NCBI GenBank assembly: GCA_027625915.1
Contig: JANTQA010000012.1
Location: forward strand, 1,271,001-1,335,000
From: Anaeramoeba flamelloides
Lineage: Eukaryota > Metamonada > Anaeramoebidae
Reading direction: 5' to 3'
DNA: 64,000 bases
The notes beneath the pieces are model-generated. The model was not told the DNA's origin. It searched no databases and was given only the letters and a program-made list of their open reading frames with translations. A program made the position numbers and the translations under genes. Of the stretch, positions 11,695 to 21,467 are shown in pieces. The stretch's first letter is position 1; each line of letters opens with the position of its first letter.

Positions 11695-11872
11695 AATGTT
11701 ATCTCATCAATATCATAAGTTAACAAAAAGTTGTCCAACCACTTCACTTCAAATCATCTTGATATTTGTTAATGTATCTCGACACTCCGGTCTCGACTAC
11801 ATTAACTGATATCAAGAATCGTTACCCGCTTCGCTAATCTATCAACAGTTTGTTAACTTTGATATTTCGGAT
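11695..11872 (+). repeat. hairpin-core region with different but still paired arms, tandem unit 2
   Basis: The core (about 11740-11840) is nearly identical to that at 9490-9600, including the TCTCGA pair in the loop. The inner arms read GTTAACAAA and TTTGTTAAC, which differ from unit 1 yet still complement each other. Confidence 0.65.
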
Positions 11873-12072
11873 ACAGTCAGTTTCACTTTTAAGGCACAAA
11901 CTTTCAACGAAATTTAAGGTACAAAAAAATCTCAAATTAAGGCACAAATTTTGAAATTTTTTTTTTTACAATTTATTTTTACTAGAATTTGAATTTTGTG
12001 CCTTAATTTGAGATTTTTATTGTGCCTTAAATTTCGTTGAAAGTTTGTGCCTTAAAAGTGAAACTGACAGTA
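11872..12072. mobile_element. family A MITE, copy 7
   Basis: Complete, TA-flanked, 201 bp; right end ACTGACAGTA differs by one base from the consensus. It lies at the 3' edge of tandem unit 2. Confidence 0.92.
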
Positions 12073-12110
12073 AAATTCTCATTTCGACCTGATAAGAACA
12101 GATATTTTGC

Positions 12111-13619
12111 AACTTTGGAGTCTGAAAATTGATAACTAAACCTTTAAATTTATGGTGAAATGCAGATTTTTTTCTGAAATTGTTGGTTTTTTACTCATAC
12201 AAGGATTAATTTTTATTGACGAAGATCCACAAATATTACTTCCTGACTAATTGATTTTTTAGAAACATTTGAACCATGTAGCTCAAATGTAGTTAGACCC
12301 AATAACAAAATAATTTGAACTTAAGCTTCTCCTTGGTAAATGCCAGTCCATTAACGGAGTAGCTACACCATAAGAAGAAATAAAAATTTGAGAGGTGTGA
12401 GAAGAGTATTTTATTTTAGTGGTGCACGATTGAAGATTCTCTACACTTTTTTTTAAAAAATGATTTGATATTTTTTTTTAGTAATGTTAAACAAAAAAAA
12501 AAAAAAGAATTGATAAAATTGGTTAGATTTATTTTTTTTATTTTGAAATAGTTTTTTTGGGGGAAGATAATTTCAAATTCTTGGAATAAAACCTATACTA
12601 TTTTACAGTTTAAATTTTGATGGAATATAATCAAATATCTTTCTCAAATATAACTAAATCCAAGTGTTTAAAACCCTCACCAGATATATTTTGGGAAAAT
12701 TATTATTTTTTGGAATACTTCTAGCTATTAAAACCCTATTCTTATTTCCGTTTGGTGATTCTCCCGATTGCAATTTTGTTGTTCTTTTTAAACAAAAACT
12801 ATTTATCGCAAATGTAACTGAGAAAAAATCTTTATTATTGTTATTTGTTCTCATGATTAAAAAACTCAAAAATGATTAAAAAATAACAAACGAAATAATT
12901 AAATGCCACAATAGAATGTTGAGATAAGTATAAAAAATAATATATTCAAAATTCAAAACACTGTTTTAAGCAAAACAAGTTAGCATTCTATTGTGGAAAT
13001 TTCTTTGAGAATTTTAGAAAAAAAAAATTAAACAATCTAAGGAATGAATTACTATAAATAATAGAAATCATCGAGATACAAATAAAGTAAAAAATTTTAT
13101 TTTTCTGATCCTCTTTCAAAATTTCAAAAAAAAAATCAAAAAATAAACTTTACCGTGACTACCCCTTTCAGTTATAAAAAATGTGTTTTATGGATTGTTG
13201 ATTGAAATTTTTAATTAGATTTGGTTTTATTTGGAGCTTTTCAATAACTTGATATTTTTCATTTAGTTAATTCACTAAAATTTATTTATAAATCAAGATT
13301 TTCCAATCAACAACCCAAAAATTAAAATTCTTTCTTTAATACCTCACAATTTATTAACCTTACACCATTCAATTTGGATTTTGGAAAAAAAAATAAATTG
13401 TCAAAAATTGACTTTTTGAACCACTATTAAAACACATACCAAGTTCAAGATAGATCAATTAAAAACCAAATTAACAAATAGTCACCACCTACACAAAATA
13501 ATATTTTTTAAAAATTCCAGGGATTGTAAACCTTAAAAGAATGACAAAATACGCAAAAAACAAAATTTCAAAAATTATGAAAAAAAAAAAAACAAAACAT
13601 TTTTTAATACAATAGTCAA
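12111..13619. other. spacer with no supported gene
   Basis: AT-rich sequence. Apart from the 96-bp inverted repeat at 12904, nothing was recognised; open frames of 71 codons overlap on both strands at 12654-12879 and look like chance. Confidence 0.6.
12904..12999. repeat. small inverted-repeat element
   Basis: CCACAATAGAATG at the left and CATTCTATTGTGG at the right enclose 96 bp. It could be a tiny MITE; only one copy was seen. Confidence 0.4.
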
Positions 13620-14495
13620 ACCAATTTAATTTTTAGAGGAATGTTCAAAACCAGTCACTGTTTAGAACACATAGTAGATATAGGCTGGATTTTATGTTTG
13701 ATGGTCTTCAGATATTTCTGACGAACATGGAATAAAATGGAATTAGATCTCATTGAAAGAACAAAAGATCTAGTTTGTCTCTGTAAAATTTAAACCAAAG
13801 TTATTTCACCAATTATGAAAATGTAATTATTTAACTCCAAGGTTTTCATAAACTCTATTGAAGAGAAAAAGATCCTTTGAAGAGCAAGTTGTTTAAAGTC
13901 CCATTAAAAAAATAGCAAAAAAGTTGTTTTGGTTTATTTTTTGTTTTTTTATTTTTTGTTCTTGAATATACCAATTTATTTCTTGAGTTTTAAAAATATA
14001 AATAGCATCTCATATGGTTTCATTTGTTCAAAAATCGCCTTGTTATATGTTTTCGTTTTGGATCCCCCTTCCAGGCTCAAAATAATGATATTTTTCTTGT
14101 GCAACGAGGATATTAATCTTGGTTCTTCGAACTCCTCAATATATTCTTATGTAACTTTGAAAGATATCATTTTTTTCTCTTTCTTCTTGACCAAACTCGA
14201 AACATTACAAGGTGATTGATTCCAAACCAAATCAACAAATACAGTTAATATACTTTTATTTCAATATTTTCACTTTTTGGATCTGGAAAAATAAAAATAT
14301 TGAAAATATTTCACCAAATATAAAGTCACTTGAAAATATGTTTTGTATTGTAACCAGGCCTCCAGCCTTAGAATATATAGTTATTAATATTTTTTCGTTT
14401 CTAAAAAGTGAAACAATTGATATTAAAAATGAAATAGCCTACACATATCTTACGCTCTCAATTAAACTTAAAAGTCACACAAATTTAATTTGAGT
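13620..14495 (-). pseudogene. possible decayed coding tract
   Basis: Minus-strand frames between the MITE cluster and the beta-helix gene contain protein-like stretches (EPRLISSLHKKNIIILSLEG, QTRSFVLSMRSNSILFHVRQ) separated by stops. No family was recognised. Overlapping plus-strand frames at 13929-14493 are no better supported. Confidence 0.25.
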
Positions 14496-14545
14496 AAATG
14501 CTTTAAGGAGTATTAAACAATTTATAGAAGAAAGTATATTTTTAT

Positions 14546-17059
14546 TTAGAACTGAAACAATAAAAATGAAAAGCTTAGTAGAATTAAATAATAATTCCAA
14601 TTATTAAGAAAAGAATGTGAAACATCATCAGATGATTTAGTGGTGATTTGGCATTGATTCTCTGAACTACTGACTGTATGAATTTTGTAGCCACTATCGC
14701 ACGCGAGGCATTTGCCATCCTCATCGCATGAATTGCAATTGTGCACCTCACAAGTAACACAAGCCGATCCATCTGCATTTGGCTTTAAAGTGTTTTTACA
14801 AAATTTACAGGAACGCCAGTCACTACACAGATGGCAACCGTGAACCTCACAAGATTTGACACACTCGTTACCAACCTCAGAGATTTTAAATCCCTCGTCG
14901 CATTTGTTACAAAATTCACCGTCTGACCCGCATTCTGAGCAATGCTCTATCTTGCAATCTAAGAGTTCATAGCATCCTTCGGGGCTTGTCCATGATCCAT
15001 CTTTTTGGCATTCTGGGTATTTTGATACTGTCCCACGATATTCGCATTCCATTTTTTCACATAAGTCTCCTTCCATGCTGCCAAGACACACGCCATTTAA
15101 ATGGTAATTCTCAAAATCAGGATCTTTGCCACACACCCAGCCGCCACATTCGAAATCTTCTGGTGATGGGTCGAGCCATTCGTCATTTTGGCATTTTAAA
15201 ATGATTTGATCATTAACATTCGATTCGCAAGAGTAAACGCAAGTTGAGGAGGTGCCAATTACAGAGCACCGATCGTCTCGTAATGTCGCGTATTTAAGTC
15301 TCGGCTTGATTGAACAGACGGAATTGCATTCAATGGATGGCTCTTGCCATTTCGAGTCTTGGCATGTCACCTCACCAACTTCGTTTGAATACAGACAACT
15401 GAATTGGCAGCTCTCGTCATCTAATGCGGAATTGCACGTGTCTTGATCGTTTGTGGAATATGGAACAGACACCTCTTCGGGGCAAATACCCTGTTCACAG
15501 TTCCCGTTGACACACGAAGCAAATTGGGTGGATGTGCCAATGCACAATTCGTATTTCTGTGCATTTGAAACGCCCGTGCAGCTCAGGGACTCGCACAGCC
15601 CCGGCAAATGGCATTGATCGCCAATTTCACAGACCTCGCCACAGTCGTTCGCGACGTATTCATATGCGCCCTGGTCCCAGCCGCCATTGCCCCCCCTCGT
15701 GTTGCCATTGAAATCTGTGTCATACTGGGAACCTAAATCCTTCCCGAGCTGTGACAGGGGCTCAATTAATGACAAATCGGCCTCATCAAAGCTCATTCCC
15801 TGCGAATACTTCAGGAAGAGCCTTTGGTTAAAATCATTCCCACAGCTATACGCGTTGTCCTGATCTTTATAATTGTCGTCCAAATATACGTAATTTGGCT
15901 CGTTGAGTCTTATATTGTTGCAGAAGACATTGTTGGCCGTGTTGTAGTCGCCATCGAAATGGATTTGGTTGACCATGTTGTAGGCCCAGATGTTATTAAA
16001 AACATTGAGATTGTCATTGGAACCCGAGAACCTGATCCCGCTATCAAGCCCCTGGAGCCACAAAAAGGTGTTACTATAAATATTGACATTCTTTGTATCA
16101 ATTTGGGAATTGGATCCAAGCATGGACGAAGATTGCGTGTATTCCTGGTTCCTTTCCGATCGCATAAAGACATTGTTGTAAATGTCAACATCGGTGATGT
16201 CGTTCCCAAAGGTGATCGAATAAGACTTGAAGTTTTCCCACACGCTGTTTCTGATAACAATGCCCTCTCCGCCGTTGCTGAAACGGAACGTGTTGGATTC
16301 CTCGGCGCCGCCAATGTTTTGAAGAACACACCCCTCCATCAAAAGGTTTGTCACGCGTGGCATGAGGATCGCTGTCCTTGAAGACGATCGAAAGATGCAG
16401 TTTTGGAACGTGACGTCCTCAAGGTCCTGTTGCTGCACAGTGTAAATGATGTCGTCTTCAGCTCCAAAATAGTAGGGCCTCTCGCCACAGAGCTCAAAAT
16501 GGCAATTCCTTAAGGTGAGATCCTTCAGATCCGTTTCGTAGTCCCATGCCTGGATCAGTAAGACCTCGAATTGTGTTTCTTCGGTGGCAGACTCACAGGC
16601 CTCCTGCGTTTTTTTAAAGACAAACCCATGATCCTCATTAAGCATACCCCATTTACCATCGATTAGGACATGCGATCTTCTCATCCTCATACTGCTAACG
16701 CCAAATGTGTTGCCAACATGCGAACTTTCAAAAATGGTTTGTTCGCTCGACCAATCGCTGTTCCACCCATTATCCGAGCCGTGATCATCGTCGACAGCTT
16801 TCACCAATTTGAGAAGCGACGTGCCGTCTTCGGGCGTGTCAAACACAATCGTCTCGTCGTTTTCTAAGGGGAACGTGCCTCCTGAAAAATAATACGTAGA
16901 GCCCCTTTCAAATTCAAGGTTCACAGTGTTGTATGCATTGTCCCAATCACTACCATCACCACTCCCATACGTATCAGGTCCTGGCCTAATATGGTAATCA
17001 GCTCCGACAGCGATTAGTGTTAATTGTAAAAATAAGCAAAGACAACAAATTAAATTCAT
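14546..17059 (-). CDS. secreted/surface beta-helix protein with Cys-rich modules and C-terminal anchor signal
   Basis: Single exon, 837 codons, ATG at 17059. Residues 1-20 form a signal peptide (hydrophobic run ending LIAVGA). Residues about 110-400 show repeating Asn-rich coils such as VDIYNNVFM, VNIYSNTF and LNVFNNIW, typical of right-handed parallel beta-helices. Residues 449-469 carry D-x-x-G-x-x-R...GAYEY, a motif that commonly closes bacterial beta-helix adhesins. Residues about 473-700 hold Cys-rich blocks, some sushi-like (C...W..P...C). Residues 702-803 hold furin/EGF-like CxxC repeats. The last 17 residues are hydrophobic and reach the stop, which suits a GPI-anchor signal or a tail membrane segment. 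GC content, especially 15600-16900, is far above the flanks. No catalytic residues could be assigned. Probably a cell-surface adhesin or glycan-binding protein; function unknown. Confidence 0.85.
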   Translation of the reverse strand: MNLICCLCLFLQLTLIAVGADYHIRPGPDTYGSGDGSDWDNAYNTVNLEFERGSTYYFSGGTFPLENDETIVFDTPEDGTSLLKLVKAVDDDHGSDNGWNSDWSSEQTIFESSHVGNTFGVSSMRMRRSHVLIDGKWGMLNEDHGFVFKKTQEACESATEETQFEVLLIQAWDYETDLKDLTLRNCHFELCGERPYYFGAEDDIIYTVQQQDLEDVTFQNCIFRSSSRTAILMPRVTNLLMEGCVLQNIGGAEESNTFRFSNGGEGIVIRNSVWENFKSYSITFGNDITDVDIYNNVFMRSERNQEYTQSSSMLGSNSQIDTKNVNIYSNTFLWLQGLDSGIRFSGSNDNLNVFNNIWAYNMVNQIHFDGDYNTANNVFCNNIRLNEPNYVYLDDNYKDQDNAYSCGNDFNQRLFLKYSQGMSFDEADLSLIEPLSQLGKDLGSQYDTDFNGNTRGGNGGWDQGAYEYVANDCGEVCEIGDQCHLPGLCESLSCTGVSNAQKYELCIGTSTQFASCVNGNCEQGICPEEVSVPYSTNDQDTCNSALDDESCQFSCLYSNEVGEVTCQDSKWQEPSIECNSVCSIKPRLKYATLRDDRCSVIGTSSTCVYSCESNVNDQIILKCQNDEWLDPSPEDFECGGWVCGKDPDFENYHLNGVCLGSMEGDLCEKMECEYRGTVSKYPECQKDGSWTSPEGCYELLDCKIEHCSECGSDGEFCNKCDEGFKISEVGNECVKSCEVHGCHLCSDWRSCKFCKNTLKPNADGSACVTCEVHNCNSCDEDGKCLACDSGYKIHTVSSSENQCQITTKSSDDVSHSFLNNWNYYLILLSFSFLLFQF

Positions 17060-17708
17060 ATCTTTCCTTGCGTTAATTTGATAGGAAAAAAAATAATTTG
17101 AAAAGATAAAAAAACAGAAAAATTACACAACTTTTCCAACTATTGTCGTTAAAGGACAAAGAATTTTTCACAAACATTACAAAACTCTATTAAGATATTT
17201 TTTTGTTCTCTGAATTTGATCCAAATAAGCTATAACAAATTTCGAATTTTTTTATTTCTTCAAGTCAAAAAATACTCAAAATGACTTCTTCAGAAAGAGT
17301 GTGGGTTTGCTCAAATAATAAACTGTTTTTCTCTTTTATTTTTTAAAAAATGTATAAAATCTTGTAACGATATTCAAAAAAATTTTTGCAAAAACAATCT
17401 GACAACTTTTTTTAAATAAATTCTTTTTTAATTAGGTGATATGATCTTACTGAATTCTAAATATTGAGTATAAAAACTACCTTTTTAGCTTGATTTAGAT
17501 ATTAAGAAACTTATGTCCATAGATTAAAATTAATTATTTTTCGGTTTTTATGTTTGACTTTAAAACCCCAATGACAACTTTATAAGTCAAGAGTAGTATT
17601 TTTTTATTCAAAAATTATTGAATTTTGAGATGGATTTTAGTACTAAATCACTAATAAGTGGCTTACGAGATGTGTACTATATGAAAATAAGACAAAATTT
17701 TTAAAATA

Positions 17709-17840
17709 TACAGCTGTTTCAACTCAGGTGTGAATCGCACTCATTCATTGAATGGTTGGGAAACCTTCCAAGTCAATTTAAAATGTTTCCCGACCATTCA
17801 ACGAATGAGTGCGATTCACACCTGAGTTGAAACGGCTGTA
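17709..17840. mobile_element. family C palindromic MITE, copy 1
   Basis: 132 bp, TA-flanked; ends CAGCTGTTTCAACTCAGG and its complement pair along nearly the whole arm. Confidence 0.88.
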
Positions 17841-17974
17841 TTATTTAAGAAATTCTCGACTTACAACTTTACTCGAGCAAATTTTCAAAAAATTCTGATC
17901 AAAAATAAAGTCCAAAATGAAATTAGTTTTGTTAGATCTATTTTTTTTTTCCTTTTGTCGAAAAAGAAAACATT

Positions 17975-18143
17975 TACTGGTATTTGAATTATAAATGGGA
18001 AAGAATTTTCACTTCCTTTTCGATATTTTTCTTGGCTAAATAGAGTTCTTAAGGAAGTAGGGAATAATTTTCATGCTTTTTTTGAAAGAGGAAATTGGAA
18101 ATTAAAATGAAATTATAGCCCATTTAATATTCAAATAACAGTA
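17975..18143. mobile_element. family F MITE, copy 2
   Basis: TA-flanked, starting CTGGTATTTGAATTATAAA and ending ATTCAAATAACAG. It lies within dispersed repeat M copy 2. Confidence 0.75.
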
Positions 18144-18262
18144 AATTAAGTTTATTTCTGGAATTAGAAAAAATTTTATCTCATTTATTGTTATTTCCCT
18201 AATTATTACCCTAGATACAATTCTTTGTAACCAGGAATATTAATATAAAGATTTTTTTCTTC

Positions 18263-18432
18263 TACTTGTATTTGAATTAAAATTGGGAAAAATTTTCACT
18301 TTATTTTCTATTTATCTTGTATAAATAGAAATACCACAAATTGAAACCCACTTCTTTGAGGTGTATACTTACAAAAGAAAAATATGAAAAGGAAGTGAAA
18401 ATTTTGTCCCATTTAACATTCAAATATCAGTA
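18263..18432. mobile_element. family F MITE, copy 3
   Basis: TA-flanked, starting CTTGTATTTGAATTAAAA and ending ATTCAAATATCAG. Also inside repeat M copy 2; copy 1 of M has no insertion at the matching point. Confidence 0.75.
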
Positions 18433-18847
18433 GAGAAAATTCTTATAGTTGATCAAAAAATTGATTTATTAGTCCGATTGAAAGATAATTGCATTTTTTT
18501 AAGAAGAGTAGTTCGAATTATTCAATTTTTAAAGTTATTTAAAAATTTTACTCAGTGGTTGTCTTCTGTTTTAATGGTGAAATTAGAATTTTTTCAAAAT
18601 AAAATTTTTTTTGAAGATATTTGGGAATTATGAAATTTTATCCTCAAAATTCAAAATCAATTTTTTTCTGCCAAAAATGATTTAAATTGTTATAATGACA
18701 CTATGAATAAGTTCAAACAATTTGACAAATTAATTTTACTGAAAATCGTCGTTATTTTTCATTTTTTTTCTTATTCATTTGATAACGAAGACAAAACTTT
18801 TTTCAAACTTTAAAGAATAAAAAAAATTTGCACAATAGATCTCAATT

Positions 18848-18979
18848 TACAGCTGTTTCAACTCAGGTGTGAATCGCACTCATTCACTGAATGGTCGGGA
18901 AACCTTCCAAGTCAATTTAAAAGGTTTACCGACGATTCAACGAATGAGTGCGATTCACACCTGAGTTGAAGCAGCTGTA
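18848..18979. mobile_element. family C palindromic MITE, copy 2
   Basis: 132 bp and nearly identical to copy 1. It is inserted at a TA within repeat M copy 2; the empty site is seen in M copy 1 near 5755-5760. Confidence 0.9.
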
Positions 18980-19455
18980 ATAAATAAACTTTTCTGAAAC
19001 TTCTTTCAAATTTTTATTTATTTAATCATCGATAATTCAATTAGTTTTCTTGACTGATATTTGTATTCAAATATAAATCAAAGAAAAAGAAACACCAAAA
19101 TAATTTGTTTTTTAAAAAATAATAGACTTTCCAATATAACGTAAAATATGTTTTCACATTTTCAAGAATTAACTTAATTGTTAATAAAAATAATAGTTAA
19201 CTTATTTTTCGTTATATATATATTGAAAATATGTGTTTTTAGGATTTCAAAAAATAGATTTAAATTTATAAAGTATTTAAATGAGGTTAACTCATCCATT
19301 TCATACCAAAGCGCAATTTACAAAAAAAATATTTTTTAGATCTCCACAAGATTTTATTTTGTTTTATAAAAAATAATACTCTCGTTAAAGAAATACTTAG
19401 TAGAAAATAACGCCTTGATAAAATTTTCAAAAATATCCATAATATTGCCCTTGAG

Positions 19456-19835
19456 AGATATATTGTCCAAAACATTGTGATATGATTTATTTTATCTTGA
19501 GATCCAGAAGAACTATTAGATTTTAAAATTTTTTGGAATTGAAAAATTTATCAACAAATTCTTGATTGTGTGTTAGTAGTCAAAACCCATACTCAATGAA
19601 TTTATATTCTAAGGCAAGTATTATCTAACTTCCAATCAAATGTTTTAAAACAAAAGAGTTTATCAATACTGGCTGGGTTTGGGTGTTCAATACCAACTGG
19701 CAATTATGTATCTTTCTCAGTAAAAGTTGAAATTTCTCAACATTTTAAAATTTCATCGTTTCTTCTAGATCTCAAGATAAAATCATTGAATCACAATGTT
19801 TTGAACATACACCTCTCATAATAGTTTTTTTTTCG
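19456..19835 (-). mobile_element. family K MITE, copy 1
   Basis: Inverted ends of about 60 bp include TTTTATCTTGAGATC and its complement GATCTCAAGATAAAA. The core has CCCAAACCCAGC in reverse, as in copy 2. Confidence 0.72.
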
Positions 19836-20286
19836 ATATTCCTTTATGATTTTTAGGAATTGAAGTTTTAACTTTTACAACCCATAAAGAATGAAAAAAA
19901 ATTCTCTTGTGTTATGTTCAAGTACATTGCTTGACTGGATCTTCATAGTATCAATTTTAATATTTTCAAAAAAAATGAAAAGAAAAAATTTTTTTTTTTT
20001 CATAAATCTGAATTGAAGAACCACTACCTAAAAGATTTAAAACAAGTATTTTAAGCAAATAATTTATTAATTTTTGGGTTGTCAAAAAAAATTGTTATAT
20101 ATTATTTTTTATTTACTCTTTTATAAAAATTTCTGTATTTTTTTCCAAAATTGAGTAAAAGTGAAATAACAATTTCAATCAACAACACTAAAAACAAAAA
20201 TTCTTTCCTTTAAATACTTATGAAATTTTTCGTTTTATTTTTACCAAATCTGAATTTGTTAGTGTATAAGATTCAAACATTTGGAA

Positions 20287-21180
20287 TTTTTTTTATAGAG
20301 GAGGATGTTTAAATTACACCCTAAGTGCCATTTTACTTAAATTCCCTTTTAGAAATTTATTCGTAAAATCATAAATATCAAGTTATTAATTAATTAAAAT
20401 AATTTTCAGATGACACAGTGTAAAATTATTATATTAAGATTTATAACCTTCTATTTGTTTTTAAAATTAATCTATCTTTTTCATTGGTAGGACAAACCCA
20501 TAAAAAATTATCAATATTTTCAATGATTTCCATCTATTTATAGTTAAACCTAAAGGACAAAATTTACTTGAATTTTGATTGATTATATAGTAATATCTAT
20601 TTAAGGAGTTAGTATATATAATGAATTTTTGAATTGTCTAGCTTGAGGGATAACTTAAATAATTTTAAGTGTTAAATAAATCTTTTTGATATTTTATTAT
20701 TGTGAAATAGTTTTGGGAAGTGTTTCAAAAGTTCTGTAGTGTACCGTCAAGTTCCTAGATTTTTTTTTAATTTATAAAATAAAAATAACATTTAAATAAA
20801 TTTTTAGTTTATTTCTCGTATTAGAAAAGCTAATGGCTGTTTTATTGAGTTTTAAGATTTATACGTTGAGTGTTCTAGGTTCTTTTTTGAGGTTTTCAAT
20901 TTTATTTGTGAAGTGTTCTAGGTTTTTTTGAGGTTTTCTATTTATTTTTATAAAATTTATTGATTTTCCAAATAAAAAGAAAACTCAAGTAAACCTCAGG
21001 ACAGTTTTATAGAATTAAAAAGAATGGATTAAAATCAAAGATTATAGGAATTCTAGAAAATTTTGGAAAGGTAAAAGGTTTTGTTAATTTAAGAAATAAA
21101 CAGAAAATTAAATAAATTTTCTTTTTATTTCTTAAATTAAAAAAAACCTAACATTTGTCAAAGGAAATTAAATACCTCTG
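20287..21180 (-). repeat. family H multi-hairpin repeat, copy 2
   Basis: Collinear with 39383-40265. It shares a leader of about 450 bp (TTTTACTTAAATTCCCTTT, AGGACAA, GATAACTTAAAT) followed by the hairpin cluster with AGTGTTCTAGG and AAACCT words. No gene was recognised. Confidence 0.65.
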
Positions 21181-21467
21181 TTGCAAATAATAAAAAAAAA
21201 AATTTTTTTTTTGAGATGTGAAGTTCTAAACTGCAAATAAACTAAAAAAAAATTTTAATTTGATAATTTTTAGATAAAAGATCATGATAAAAAATTTATT
21301 TATTAATCTTTTTATAAATATTTTTGAACGATAAAAATAAAAATCAAAATAAAAATAAAAAAGTAACCAAAAATTCATAAAAATTGAAAAACGAAAACAA
21401 AAAAAACATTGATTAAATTATTAAAAATGAAATTGGGATCCTATATTAAAAAGAAAATAATTTCTAA

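Larger units (their letters stand above)
9665..12110 (+). mobile_element. Crypton-like tyrosine-recombinase element, tandem unit 2 (broken)
   Basis: Second copy in the same orientation, directly abutting unit 1. The gene runs about 10087-11450. Parts: N-terminal LIKELEKGYINKNTERIQEL, core-binding WNSYRTMVHCLISYLRRVWQ, FTGYRGGEYYQIL around the first catalytic Arg (10590-10625), a lysine region (KIIQRVKKK), and, after an inserted MITE, the H-x-x-R, TGHQSKNGYNCYKRQD segment (11245-11290). Four A MITEs sit inside (9866, 10855, 11512 truncated, 11872), all at positions different from those in unit 1. There are several breaks. Confidence 0.65.
17850..19390 (+). repeat. dispersed repeat M, copy 2, expanded by MITE insertions
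   Basis: Same order of words as copy 1, longer because two F MITEs and one C MITE lie inside it. A second C MITE sits just upstream, where the homology becomes weak. Confidence 0.7.

Noticed and set aside
6566-12072. Regularly recurring repeats as a CRISPR array
   Set aside because: The repeats are long, palindromic, TA-flanked and irregularly spaced in a eukaryotic context; they are MITEs.
12654-12879. Overlapping 71-codon frames on both strands
   Set aside because: Neither has recognisable features; low-complexity AT DNA gives such pairs by chance.
15824-16381. 185-codon plus-strand frame
   Set aside because: Antisense of the beta-helix coding region, which is much longer and has a signal peptide and recognisable repeats; the GC-rich composition makes long shadow frames likely.
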